NCBI GenBank assembly: GCA_900322035.1
Contig: ONYL01000010.1
Coordinates: forward strand, 1-59,271
Direction of reading: 5' to 3'
Source: an uncultured Prevotella sp.
GTDB taxonomy: Bacteria; Bacteroidota; Bacteroidia; Bacteroidales; Bacteroidaceae
DNA: 59,271 nucleotides
Both the position numbers and the translations under genes were made by a program. The notes beneath the pieces were generated by a model. It was not told the origin of the DNA, made no database searches, and saw only the letters and a list, made by a program, of their open reading frames with translations. Shown here piece after piece: positions 1 through 8,195 of the stretch; positions within the stretch are counted from its first letter, which is position 1, and the number at the start of each line of letters is the position of its first letter.

Positions 1-19
1 AATTCTGCACATGACAAAA

Positions 20-46
20 CTCTGAGGAACTTATTGCTCCTCAGAG
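20..46. terminator. Possible hairpin terminator, 9-bp stem
   Basis: Positions 20-28 pair perfectly with 38-46 around a 9-base loop. On the minus strand the stem is followed by TTTTG, so it could end a leftward transcript. On the plus strand the following bases are A-rich, so it would be a poor terminator for a gene lying before the window. No minus-strand gene is visible to its right, so its owner is unclear. Confidence 0.35.
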
Positions 47-274
47 ACTTATAAAAAAGATTAACAACAAACTATGCACTTAGTTGCGGAATTAAGGTTT
101 TTTATAAAAAATATGAAGTTTTTCTTTTTATAATAATATTTTTTATTTATTGTTGTAGCTGAATAAACGTCATTTCTCTCTAAAATAAATTAAAAGCTTC
201 CTTAAAAGGACTTTTTGGAGGATTTCATGGCTTAACATTAACAAAACTATTTCTTTAACTAAACCATTTCGCTT

Positions 275-3200
275 ATGAAAAAGCTAACCTGTATCACAGC
301 CTTTTTGGCGTTGTTTGCATGCAGCGTTTCAGCGCAAAAGTATTGGGTGGATGGGACAACGTCCGATTATTACGGTAATCCCATCAACAAAAGTTTTGCC
401 CTGAACGTAGAAATCAATGGCGACCAGGCTACGATTTCTGATTGGAACAACTATTTACGCGCAAGCAACGTTACTCCTGTCGACACTTTCCCCGATAAAG
501 TGACAGGAACCTATGATGCCGCTACGCGCCGCATCACCATCCAAACCCCGCAGATGAACTATGGCGATTCTGTTTCGTCGCAATATTGTTTTATTGGCGC
601 AGCCAGTCAATGGGGGAGTACTCAATACTACATTCTTGAATCTGTAACTTACTACAGCCAATACAGCTTTGATCGCCATGACCAGTTGTCGTTTGTCATC
701 TCTGAGGATGGCAACACCATCACTCCCGAGCAGAACCCCGTGATCACTCAGATAGGCTCTTACAACGGCACCTACTATTATAATACGCGTGAATACTATG
801 TGGGATTCACGATGGCCAAGATGCCCGAAGGCTATAAGTTTAGCGCAGATCCAACGTCATTCGATTTGACGTCTGAACCCATGAAGCCTAACCAAAAGGT
901 TACCAAGAGTTTCCAATTGATCAACAAAGGGCAGGGTGACGGACACTTTACTGTGACCACATCTGATCCTCAGCTCAGCGTTTTGTCGGCAACCGATTCT
1001 ACCTTGAGCGGTGGTCAGAGCTGCAACATTAGCTTCCGCTTTATGCCAACAGAGCCCAACGATAGCTATTCCGGCTATGTCTATGTCACCGACGACGCAG
1101 GCAACAAGATTCCGGTGAGTGTCACGGCCAAAGTTGATCCGGGGCAGCCCTTCAGCAAGGTGGTTGATCGAGGCAACATCCTTATCTCTGAGCCTAATAC
1201 TGGCAAATCCTTCGTCGTTGATTCCACCACTTATGGTAAATATGTCATCGTACCTGAATATCAGACCAACATGGGCTATTCTGTCTATCTCAATTTCAAT
1301 GTACCTGAAGGCAAGCTTGGCACATTGTCTTGGTTGGGCGAGTGCAAGGGTGTTGACGCCAGCGTACAGTTCCGCACAGATGTTTGGGATAACGAGCATG
1401 GTGGCTTTACCTATTACCTCAATAAGAATGTGCGCCCCGATACTGTGGTCAATGATCTCTCCGGCAATCAGGTGTTCGGACCTGGTGAATATAATCTTCT
1501 TCTTCAGTCATCTCTCTGGGGGTTGGCAGATGAGTACTATATGTGGTTCTCCAACTTCGCTTTGGATTTGACCGATATCACTCCCGACGCAGCCTCTCTC
1601 GATACCAAGGAACTGGACTTCGGAACGGCCTACTCCGGCTATTATCCCACAACGCTCACAGCTCAGGCCAGTCTGACCAACATGGGCAGCAATCCTTTGA
1701 AAGTCACAGGCTTCTCAAGCGATAACCCTGAGTTTGGTGGCATTCTCACCGATTCTGCCGCAACTCTCTTGAACCATCTGCCTGTAGATCTCTTCTTTAA
1801 TGGTAAGGGTGCCGGCGATCACAAGGCCAACCTCACCATCCATACAACAGCGGGTGATTTTGTTGCCGCAGTCGTGGCTCATCTCGACACGCTTGAAACC
1901 GATTTTACTCCTATTGTGAATACGGGCGACCTGCATTTTAACACATCCTATGCGCATCCGTTCTTGGTAGAAACCGCAACGGATAAGCCCTATGCCTTCA
2001 ACTCCACCCACGGACAGAGCGCTTACGGCAATGAGCAGTCTTGGCTCGACGTGGAGTTCGACGTTCCGCAGGGACAGACGGGTGTCCTCTCCTTCGACGC
2101 CTACAACAGCTCCGCAAAGGGATATGACTGGGATAAACAAGACTCTGTCTTTGCCGATGGTACCCGAATCTTCATCGACGACTCGTTAGTTGCCGAATAC
2201 AGTGGCCAGTGTGATGCGGGTTCTTCTTTGTTGGATCCTTCTCTGTTGAAGTTTGGTGAGGGTCACCATGTGGTTCGTTTCCTCTATGTTAAGAGCAGTT
2301 GGGAGCAGAAGGGCGACGATATGGTGAAGCTCAGCAATCTCGGTCTTACTGTTGCCGTTGACAAGGCAGACTCTGCATGGGTAGAAACAGATAAGGTTCT
2401 GTTCACCAAGCCTACATTGCTGCGTACCAGTACCTCTTCGCTGACAGTTCGTAATCTTGGCAGTAATCCTCTTACCATTACATCGATAGAAGGTAAGGCT
2501 GCAGGTATCTTTAAAGCCTCATTCCCCACAGAGGCCGCTGCCACGCTCCAGGATCTGAAGGTAAAGGTTGTCTTTGCTCCTGCTGAAGTGAAGGCCTACA
2601 AGGATACTCTTGTTATCCACACTTCTGCCGGTGACCTTCAGGTGGCTTGTGAAGGTGAGGCCGATGATCTCTACTATGACGATCATGCTCTTGAGGCCGA
2701 CAAGGTGGAGGCTCTCCTCAGCGACGGTTTTGAGAATGGCGTTGATGCCAACTGGCAATTGCTCAACGATGCAGATGGTAAGGGCTTCGTCTTGACCAGT
2801 ACTACCGAGGGTTACGCCGATGAGACTTATCAGGATGCTGAAGCGATGGTAAGTTATGAAGGCGACGGAACACTTGTCACTCGTAGCATTGAAATTCCTG
2901 TTGAGGGTCAGACCTTCCTTGATTTCTATTGTTACGGCAATCAGGCAAAGGGCTTGGTCTCCTGTGGCGAAGGTGACGACGTTTCTACCTACGACCAGAT
3001 CTTGGTTGATGATTTGTTGGCCGAGAGTTGGCACAACAAGACGGTAGACCTCACCCCATATGCTGGTAAGACCGTACGTCTGGCTTGGAAGCGTGAAGGC
3101 GCCGGTAGTTTGCTGCTTGACAATGTCCTGGTTTACCACTATGATGGCGTGCTCAACGGAGTCAGCGATCTGAACAGTGGACGCAATATGGGCCAGCCTT

Positions 3201-3322
3201 CAAGCATCGAGTACTACTCTGTAAATGGTACCCGTCAGAACGGGCTCCAGAGTGGTGTGAACATTGTTAAATACCATTACGCAGATGGAACAACCGTTTC
3301 ACGCAAGGTGAGTAGACAGTAA
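275..3322 (+). CDS. Large secreted multidomain protein with T9SS-type C-terminal sorting domain
   Basis: A 1015-residue exported protein. Residues 1-20 form a signal peptide (MKKLTCITAF start, probable cleavage after SVSA). Three related beta-sandwich stretches of the choice-of-anchor D / ASH type lie at about 185-295, 432-538 and 694-800. The last two share the phrases 'GSNPL' and 'HT(T/S)AGD'. Between them are two modules (about 295-432 and 538-694) that alternate with the repeats. Residues 813-950 look like a choice-of-anchor J/MAM-like jelly roll ('GFENG' start, 'LDNVLVY' end). The last ~40 residues ('YYSVNGTR', 'GVNIVKY', 'RKV') have the form of a type A sorting domain. Expected at the cell surface or released through T9SS. 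No catalytic motif was seen, so an adhesin or binding role is inferred. It is a single gene closed by a strong terminator at 3342. Confidence 0.8.
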   Translation: MKKLTCITAFLALFACSVSAQKYWVDGTTSDYYGNPINKSFALNVEINGDQATISDWNNYLRASNVTPVDTFPDKVTGTYDAATRRITIQTPQMNYGDSVSSQYCFIGAASQWGSTQYYILESVTYYSQYSFDRHDQLSFVISEDGNTITPEQNPVITQIGSYNGTYYYNTREYYVGFTMAKMPEGYKFSADPTSFDLTSEPMKPNQKVTKSFQLINKGQGDGHFTVTTSDPQLSVLSATDSTLSGGQSCNISFRFMPTEPNDSYSGYVYVTDDAGNKIPVSVTAKVDPGQPFSKVVDRGNILISEPNTGKSFVVDSTTYGKYVIVPEYQTNMGYSVYLNFNVPEGKLGTLSWLGECKGVDASVQFRTDVWDNEHGGFTYYLNKNVRPDTVVNDLSGNQVFGPGEYNLLLQSSLWGLADEYYMWFSNFALDLTDITPDAASLDTKELDFGTAYSGYYPTTLTAQASLTNMGSNPLKVTGFSSDNPEFGGILTDSAATLLNHLPVDLFFNGKGAGDHKANLTIHTTAGDFVAAVVAHLDTLETDFTPIVNTGDLHFNTSYAHPFLVETATDKPYAFNSTHGQSAYGNEQSWLDVEFDVPQGQTGVLSFDAYNSSAKGYDWDKQDSVFADGTRIFIDDSLVAEYSGQCDAGSSLLDPSLLKFGEGHHVVRFLYVKSSWEQKGDDMVKLSNLGLTVAVDKADSAWVETDKVLFTKPTLLRTSTSSLTVRNLGSNPLTITSIEGKAAGIFKASFPTEAAATLQDLKVKVVFAPAEVKAYKDTLVIHTSAGDLQVACEGEADDLYYDDHALEADKVEALLSDGFENGVDANWQLLNDADGKGFVLTSTTEGYADETYQDAEAMVSYEGDGTLVTRSIEIPVEGQTFLDFYCYGNQAKGLVSCGEGDDVSTYDQILVDDLLAESWHNKTVDLTPYAGKTVRLAWKREGAGSLLLDNVLVYHYDGVLNGVSDLNSGRNMGQPSSIEYYSVNGTRQNGLQSGVNIVKYHYADGTTVSRKVSRQ

Positions 3323-3341
3323 TCTTGCTTTGAAATTACAG

Positions 3342-3385
3342 AAAACGCCGTTCAAGTACTAAAACTTGAACGGCGTTTTTGACTA
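3342..3385 (+). terminator. Strong rho-independent terminator
   Basis: A 16-bp perfect inverted repeat (3342-3357 with 3364-3379, 6-base loop) is followed by a T-run. It lies 20 bases after the stop of the large secreted protein. The A-rich 5' arm makes it usable in both directions, so it could also end leftward transcription of the decayed genes to its right. Confidence 0.9.
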
Positions 3386-3414
3386 TTTTATAGAGGGCTC
3401 AGGTGGCCTTCTCA

Positions 3415-3779
3415 TCATTCATCCATCCAGCCAAGATTGTCTTGAAAATTTTCTATAAGAAGGAAAATGGTAATCAATAAAACAGCAGTAAATGGTTTTG
3501 TGTTGTCGGTGAGCGCAAATAGTCTCTCTTTTGCATAGGAAAAACAATGTTGTAAGATTCCACCGAGCAGCTGCATCTTCTTTTCAATGCAATGACCGGT
3601 AATGAGACACCCCCCAAAAAAATGCAGATGAACAGAGTGGTCCATGCATTGTAGATGATCGACAGCCGTTTCCTCTTCGGTTATTTCTGCATCACCCTTC
3701 CACTGAAGCAGTCGTCTGGAATCTCTGGGTTATTCTTGTAGAAGAAATTTTGTATGATTCTTTCGTTCTCGTTATTCAT
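3415..3779 (-). pseudogene. Decayed small membrane protein gene (DUF5056-like)
   Basis: The reading starts with ATG at 3779 and gives 'NNENERIIQNFF', 'IPDDCFSGRVMQK', then an in-frame TAA at 3683-3681. The same frame goes on with 'PKRKRLSIIYNAWTTLF', which looks like the start of a membrane segment. A second, shifted frame carries 'QLLGGILQHCFSYAKERLF' and a hydrophobic stretch 'FTAVLLITIFLLIENF' to a stop near 3415. The N-terminal pattern (FF, IPD..FS.RVM, basic run, Trp, membrane segment) resembles the DUF5056 family of Bacteroidales, a match made from memory. There are at least two lesions: a nonsense codon and a frameshift between about 3590 and 3620, next to a C6A7 homopolymer. A sequencing error could explain the frameshift but not easily the stop. 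Confidence 0.6.
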
Positions 3780-4043
3780 AGCCATTCTGTTTTAGATACT
3801 CTTGAAGTTGTGCTTGAAGTGTCATGTCAGTTTGGTCGCTTGTAGCCGAGAGGGCTGAATCGTAGCCTACGGTGTCGTTGTCGTCGGAAGTAGTGTCGGA
3901 GTAGGCGCTATTCCTTCTTCGTCCTTGTTGGCGACGGTATCGCTAACTGTTTCTGTTTGTTTCGGAGTCTTGTCTTGCTGTCAGAATTGTTCAGGGACAA
4001 AAAGCGTTAAAGCTAAAATGATTGTCAGAATTGTTTGCTTCAT
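3772..4043 (-). pseudogene. Decayed small exported protein gene upstream of the DUF5056-like pseudogene
   Basis: ATG at 4043 gives a signal-peptide-like start (MKQTILTIILALTLFV), then an in-frame TGA at 3983-3981. Reading goes on through an acidic/Thr-rich stretch ('KQTETVSDTVANKDEEG'). After a shift near 3910 a new frame carries 'AYSDTTSDDNDTVGY', 'DQTDMTLQAQLQEYL' and 'KQNGYE' to a TAA at 3774-3772. That stop overlaps the ATG of the next pseudogene (3779-3777), so the two genes were translationally coupled. A 12-bp direct repeat (3979-3990 and 4023-4034) brackets the nonsense codon. The family is not recognised. Its paired decay with the neighbour suggests loss of one operon. Confidence 0.55.
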
Positions 4044-4095
4044 ATCGTTTTGTGATTATATTTCTGCTGGTTAGACGAAAGAATGGTTCTTGAAG

Positions 4096-4126
4096 TTGCA
4101 AAGAAACAAAAAATAAATTATATTTG
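4096..4126 (+). promoter_or_regulatory. Bacteroidetes-type promoter for the rsmF-like/folA operon
   Basis: TTG at 4096-4098 (-33 element) is followed after 20 bases by TATATTTG at 4119-4126, matching the Bacteroidetes -7 consensus TAnnTTTG. The start codon of the methyltransferase lies 44 bases on. Confidence 0.65.
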
Positions 4127-4170
4127 CACTCAGAAAAGGAAAAATACAATCCGACAAAGATTTTCATAAT

Positions 4171-5430
4171 ATGCATTTGCCAATAGACTTTGTTTCAGAT
4201 ATCCGTAGTTTGATGGGCGAGCAACGCTTTTCTATTTTTGCAGAAGCGTTGGACCAGGTCGCACCGGTCTCCATCCGTCTGAACCCATTGAAAACCGATG
4301 GCATGCGAATCGTCCCCCAGATGCATTCGCGGAGAGTGGGTTGGTGTGATGAAGGATGGTATCTCAATGAGCGGCCGCAATTCACTTTTGATCCATTGTT
4401 CCATGCCGGAGGTTACTACGTTCAGGAAGCCGCAAGCATGTTTTTATCGCATGTGTTGCACACTTTCGTCAAAGAACCCGTCAGCATGCTTGATCTCTGT
4501 GCAGCACCCGGGGGCAAGACCACTTGTGCTTTCTCTGCCTTGCCGCCGGGGAGTAGTCTGATGAGTAATGAGCCCCTTCGTCTACGCGCTCAGGTATTGA
4601 AAGAAAATGTCATCAAGTTTGGGTCTCCCGATATTGTTGTAACCAATAATTTTGCCGCAGATTATGCCCGTACACCTTTGATGTTTGACGTCATCTTGAC
4701 TGATGTGCCCTGTTCGGGTGAAGGAATGTTTCGTAAGGATGAACAATCCATAGGAGAGTGGAGTAGACAGAACGTTTTTAAATGTCAACAGCTGCAACGC
4801 CAGATACTCACAGACATTTGGCCTTGCCTGCGCCCCGGTGGTTTACTTATCTATTCCACTTGCACTTTCAACCGGCAGGAAGATGAAGACAATGTTGAAT
4901 GGATTTGCAATGAGTTTGGTGCCGTACCTTTAGAGATTCCCGTTGAAACCGAATGGCACGTGACAGGTCCCCTGGTGGGGGCGTTGCCTGTATGCCGTTT
5001 CATTCCGGGTATTTCCTGCGGTGAAGGACTTTTCATGGCTGCTCTTCGCAAGCCTGGTGTTTTGAATCCTAATCCGCAGCTCACTGCTACAGCGATGAAA
5101 TCCCTTCGGATCTTGTGTCATGGTGTTGAGCCTGATCGGTTGAAGGGAAAGAAACAAATCCCAGACATTACGAAAGTGCTGATGGTAGGCAGACATGAGT
5201 TTATGCCTAAGGTTGAATTGGATTATGCCGATGCCATTGCCTATCTGCGTCATGACACGATTCAGCTGCCATCAGACACTCCACGAGGCTATGTAGCTGT
5301 TTCTTACAAGGGATTGGGGCTCGGCTTGGTAAACAATATAGGGAACAGGGCTAACAATCTGTATCCCCAGGAATGGCGAATAAAGAGTACACACGTACCG
5401 GAACCTTTTGATGTGTTGGAATTATGCTGA
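4171..5430 (+). CDS. rsmF: rRNA cytosine-C5 methyltransferase, RsmF/NOL1-NOP2-Sun type
   Basis: Predicted S-adenosylmethionine-dependent 5-methylcytosine methyltransferase acting on 16S rRNA. The 419-residue protein has the SAM-binding motif 'DLCAAPGGKTT' at about 107-117. It also has both catalytic cysteine motifs of the NSUN family: 'DVPCSGEGMF' near 178 and 'YSTCTFN' near 228. A C-terminal region past residue 280 fits the extra RNA-binding domain of RsmF/YebU-like enzymes and makes it longer than the core alone. The ATG at 4171 sits just behind the promoter. The stop overlaps the start of the dihydrofolate reductase gene by 7 bases, so the two are co-transcribed. Family is clear; the exact rRNA position modified is inferred from homologues. 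Confidence 0.88.
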   Translation: MHLPIDFVSDIRSLMGEQRFSIFAEALDQVAPVSIRLNPLKTDGMRIVPQMHSRRVGWCDEGWYLNERPQFTFDPLFHAGGYYVQEAASMFLSHVLHTFVKEPVSMLDLCAAPGGKTTCAFSALPPGSSLMSNEPLRLRAQVLKENVIKFGSPDIVVTNNFAADYARTPLMFDVILTDVPCSGEGMFRKDEQSIGEWSRQNVFKCQQLQRQILTDIWPCLRPGGLLIYSTCTFNRQEDEDNVEWICNEFGAVPLEIPVETEWHVTGPLVGALPVCRFIPGISCGEGLFMAALRKPGVLNPNPQLTATAMKSLRILCHGVEPDRLKGKKQIPDITKVLMVGRHEFMPKVELDYADAIAYLRHDTIQLPSDTPRGYVAVSYKGLGLGLVNNIGNRANNLYPQEWRIKSTHVPEPFDVLELC

Positions 5431-5882
5431 TCACTGTTATAGCCGCCGTGGCCAAAAATCGCGCTATTGGCTATCGTAACAAATTGCTGTATCATATACC
5501 AGAAGACTTGGCCCACTTTAAGCGCATCACTTTGGGTCATAGTGTCATCATGGGTATCCATACGTACTATTCTTTACCCAAAGGTGCGCTTCCTCAGCGG
5601 CGTAATATTGTGCTGACCTCTGCTAAAAAATCTTTGCCGGGGTGTGAAGTGTGTCATTCTTTACAAGAGGCATTAAAGTTGTGCGTTGGGGAAGATGAAG
5701 TGTTTGTAATAGGCGGTGAGTCTGTCTATCGTCAGGCTATGCCTTTGGCCCATCGGCTTCGATTGACCGTCATTGACGATACTCCTTTACTGTCTGATGC
5801 TTTTTTCCCACCTTATGCCGACTGGAAAGTCGTTGATGAGGAAAAGCATGACGGGTTCACTTTCTTATTGCTTGAGCGATAA
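5424..5882 (+). CDS. folA: Dihydrofolate reductase
   Basis: Reduces dihydrofolate to tetrahydrofolate with NADPH for thymidylate, purine and methionine synthesis. At 152 residues it has the usual size. Family motifs are the N-terminal strand 'VIAAVAKNRAIG', the active-site helix 'IPEDLAHFK' with acidic Asp28, 'PKGALPQRRNIVL', and the C-terminal 'VFVIGGESVYRQAMPLAHRL'. Two highly conserved places differ. The usual LPW before the active-site acid reads LLY (Tyr23 for Trp). The usual MGR-x-T of the NADPH site reads MGIHT, with Ile for Arg. The ATG overlaps the end of the methyltransferase gene by 7 bases, implying coupled translation. A hairpin terminator follows at 6004. Confidence 0.93.
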   Translation: MLITVIAAVAKNRAIGYRNKLLYHIPEDLAHFKRITLGHSVIMGIHTYYSLPKGALPQRRNIVLTSAKKSLPGCEVCHSLQEALKLCVGEDEVFVIGGESVYRQAMPLAHRLRLTVIDDTPLLSDAFFPPYADWKVVDEEKHDGFTFLLLER

Positions 5883-6003
5883 TCTCCTGTTCCTTATCTT
5901 TGTCATTTCCAACAGGAAACCTGCAAACATCTTCAAAATACTCATGGTTGTCTTATGTGTTTAAAATCCTTTTCTGACAACACTTCAAAAAGCTTTTGTG
6001 AAA

Positions 6004-6052
6004 AACAGCAGGAAAAATAATGCACCTGAGTAATCTTTCCTGCTGTTCTTAT
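6004..6052. terminator. Bidirectional terminator between folA and lrp-type gene
   Basis: A 12-bp perfect inverted repeat (6004-6015 with 6036-6047) lies between two convergent genes. On the minus strand it is followed by a T-run, and on the plus strand by CTTAT. Confidence 0.8.
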
Positions 6053-6064
6053 ACAAGATTCGAG

Positions 6065-6568
6065 TTAATCTTTTTCTTCTGTTTCGTCCACCTCATCGTC
6101 AACCACGGCTTCGTCGATTGGGAGCTGGCGATTGATAACAGCGTTGAACGAAACGATCGTCTCACTCCGTGAAAGTCCTAACGGCTGAAGTTTATCATGG
6201 ATGATGTTGAGCAGATGATGATTGTTCTTTGCGAAGATTTTGATAAACATGTCAAACCCACCCGTTGTATAGTGGCATTCAACAACTTCTGGAATTCTCC
6301 GCAATTCTTCAACAACCTCATCAAACTTCGATGGGTCTTTTAGGTAGAGACCAATGTAAGCGCATGTTTCGTATCCTATTTTTTCTGGGTTTACAATAAA
6401 TTGTGAACCTTTAAGAATACCTAAAGCAGTAAGTCTTTGAATCCTTTGGTGTATGGCAGCACCACTGACGTTGCAAGCTCTTGCCACTTCCAAAAATGGA
6501 ATTCTTGCATCTGATGCTATTAAGGAAAGAATCTTTTTGTCTAATGAGTCTAAATTATGACGTGCCAT
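6065..6568 (-). CDS. Lrp/AsnC family transcriptional regulator
   Basis: A DNA-binding regulator of the leucine-responsive/AsnC family, 167 residues. The N-terminal winged helix-turn-helix reads 'LDSLDKKILSLIASDAR' then 'EVARACNVSGAAIHQRIQRL' (about 5-55). It is followed by the ligand-binding RAM/AsnC domain, with 'GYETCAYIGLYLKDPSKF' and 'VVECHYTTGGFDMFIKI'. An acidic tail ('DEAVVDDEVDETEEKD') extends past the usual end. It is a single gene with its own promoter. Effector and targets cannot be read from sequence; the family usually senses amino acids as octamers. Confidence 0.93.
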   Translation of the reverse strand: MARHNLDSLDKKILSLIASDARIPFLEVARACNVSGAAIHQRIQRLTALGILKGSQFIVNPEKIGYETCAYIGLYLKDPSKFDEVVEELRRIPEVVECHYTTGGFDMFIKIFAKNNHHLLNIIHDKLQPLGLSRSETIVSFNAVINRQLPIDEAVVDDEVDETEEKD

Positions 6569-6590
6569 GTTGTCGTTAATTAATTTCGTA

Positions 6591-6622
6591 CAAAGTTACG
6601 CTTTTTTTAGTAATATTGCAAA
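6591..6622 (-). promoter_or_regulatory. Bacteroidetes-type promoter of the Lrp-type gene
   Basis: On the minus strand, TTTG (6622-6619) is followed after 20 bases by TAACTTTG (6598-6591), 22 bases before the ATG at 6568. Confidence 0.75.
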
Positions 6623-6680
6623 TGAAATGGGCAAAAGATTGTGAAACTAAAGCTAATTAGTAAAGAAATGAATGTTAAAT

Positions 6681-7151
6681 CTAATTTTTTGTTTCTGTTG
6701 CTGAATAAGAGATGCGGAGGGTCTTTGCGCGTCTCAAGGCTTGTTTTACATCAGCGATGATTCCCATGGGCGTCCGGCGGTCGGCCTTGATGGACACCGT
6801 CATCTTGTCTACGTCATCAGGAGACATGCTGCTACGTTCTGCTGCCATATAGTCCTCTATTTCGCCAGGCTTTACGTATTTGTCGTTAAGTTGGATCTGG
6901 CTCTTTTGCGATAGAACTTTTCCTTCAGGAGACTCTGGACGCCCTATGTAAATATAGCTGATTGTAGATTTTTTGGTCAGACGCGTAAGTTCCGTGCCTT
7001 GTGGGACTTGATATTTCACCATTACGTTTTGCTTTTTCATGTGAGTTACAATCATAAAGAAAAACAACACGGTAAAGATAAGATCAGGCAGGGCTGCGGT
7101 ATTGAGCCCTGGCACCTTATGGTGCCGGTGAGAAAAATTGAATCTGCTCAT
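6681..7151 (-). CDS. exbD: ExbD/TolR family biopolymer transport protein (second copy)
   Basis: Inner-membrane energiser subunit that works with ExbB in a proton-driven motor powering TonB-dependent outer-membrane transport. The 156-residue protein has the ExbD layout: a short cytoplasmic N-terminus ('HKVPGLNTAALPDLIF'), one membrane segment ('LIFTVLFFFMIVTHM', about 23-38) with the conserved Asp just before it, and a periplasmic domain ending 'ADVKQALRRAKTLRISYS'. Its ATG overlaps the stop of the first ExbD gene (4 bases), so it is the last gene of the four-gene operon. Two different ExbD copies in one operon are common in Bacteroidetes. Confidence 0.9.
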   Translation of the reverse strand: MSRFNFSHRHHKVPGLNTAALPDLIFTVLFFFMIVTHMKKQNVMVKYQVPQGTELTRLTKKSTISYIYIGRPESPEGKVLSQKSQIQLNDKYVKPGEIEDYMAAERSSMSPDDVDKMTVSIKADRRTPMGIIADVKQALRRAKTLRISYSATETKN

Positions 7152-7678
7152 TGAGTGGCTCCTTTCTGTTCTGTTCCGTTATATTGTTCTGCAATACGCT
7201 GTGGGCAGACTTCGTCGATGGCTGCACGTTCTTTTGCAGAAAGTCGGGTGTAAGACGTGTGATATCGCTTTAGGGCAGTTTGCTCTCTCCATTGGTTATA
7301 AGCGGCGACAATTTCGTTTTGCAAATGAAAATAAACGTCATAACTGGCGTGGGAATCACAGTTGACAGATATAAGGTGTCGCTGACCAACGCGTTCAACC
7401 AACTGTAATATTTCTTTTCTGACTGATTTCATTGGAGCCGTACGCCCATTGATGCTCAACTGGTTGGAAGCAGAAATTTTTAGTTCAAGCATAAGATCCT
7501 TGTTGATTTCCGTTTCCTGTTGTATGGTTTTATCCTCTGCAGGGGGCAACTGTCGGGTTAATCCCTTGTCAGTATCCATGGAGGTGGTGACAAGGAAAAA
7601 AATGAGTAGCATGAAAGAAATATCCGCCGTGGACGTCGTATTCAGTTGGGGAACATTATGCTTGCGTTGCAAAGTCAT
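7148..7678 (-). CDS. exbD: ExbD/TolR family biopolymer transport protein (first copy)
   Basis: ExbD-type subunit of a proton-driven motor. It has cytoplasmic 'RKHNVPQLNTTSTADISF', a single membrane segment 'FMLLIFFLVTTSM' and a longer periplasmic domain than the second copy, with inserted basic/aromatic stretches ('YNQWREQTALKRYHTSY'). I start it at the ATG at 7678 (MTLQRKH, 176 residues), not at 7720. An AAGGAGG ribosome site sits at the right distance before it, and ExbD proteins start close to this point. It overlaps the preceding membrane-protein gene by 23 bases. The membrane Asp needed for proton use is present (TADISF). Confidence 0.88.
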   Translation of the reverse strand: MTLQRKHNVPQLNTTSTADISFMLLIFFLVTTSMDTDKGLTRQLPPAEDKTIQQETEINKDLMLELKISASNQLSINGRTAPMKSVRKEILQLVERVGQRHLISVNCDSHASYDVYFHLQNEIVAAYNQWREQTALKRYHTSYTRLSAKERAAIDEVCPQRIAEQYNGTEQKGATQ

Positions 7679-8195
7679 CCTTTCCCTCCTTTCTGTGTAG
7701 TTTGCGGTTGCGCCAGCCACAAAAAATCACGGCTGCACCCGCCATGATGATCATGGCTATGGATGTGTTGACAAACATGTCGCTGATGCGCAGCCAAAAG
7801 GTATCACTGTAGACTGTACCGTTGATGTGCATGGGTTTTGTTGAGGCGAATACGTTGGTCAGAGTCAATAAAGCCAATGTGCCGATGATTACGCCGTAAG
7901 ATATTTTTTTTACAGGTATCCCATTCTCTATGCGTTGAGCCTTGCCACGCTTTTTCAGTGTGGAAGCTATACTCCAAACAGTAGTGGCTAAAGCGGTGAT
8001 CAACATGATCCACATCAGAACGATGAGCGTAGAAGTCAAGAGAGGGTCGTTGAAATTGGGATCATCTATGTATGGACGATTATAGCCAATTGTCCAGAAT
8101 AGGATGAAGACAAGTATAGAAACTCCTACCATCGCGTATAGAATGGTTTGAGATATGCGTTCGGTAGCCCAATGTTTTATGTCCCTTATTTTCAT
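7656..8195 (-). CDS. Membrane protein of the ExbB-ExbD operon, function unknown
   Basis: A 179-residue protein with about four hydrophobic segments (near 18-38, 54-77, 102-117 and 142-162) separated by short charged loops. One loop between segments 2 and 3 is strongly basic ('TLKKRGKAQRIENG'). The C-terminus is basic and cytoplasmic-looking. No enzyme motif is seen. It lies between exbB (4-base overlap at 8192) and exbD (23-base overlap), so it is translated together with the motor genes. A role in assembly or regulation of the motor is inferred from position only. Confidence 0.8.
   Translation of the reverse strand: MKIRDIKHWATERISQTILYAMVGVSILVFILFWTIGYNRPYIDDPNFNDPLLTSTLIVLMWIMLITALATTVWSIASTLKKRGKAQRIENGIPVKKISYGVIIGTLALLTLTNVFASTKPMHINGTVYSDTFWLRISDMFVNTSIAMIIMAGAAVIFCGWRNRKLHRKEGKDDFATQA

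Noticed and set aside
857-3139. Several frames of 140-206 residues opposite the large secreted protein
   Set aside because: They are antisense shadows of a gene with clear signal peptide, repeats and sorting domain.
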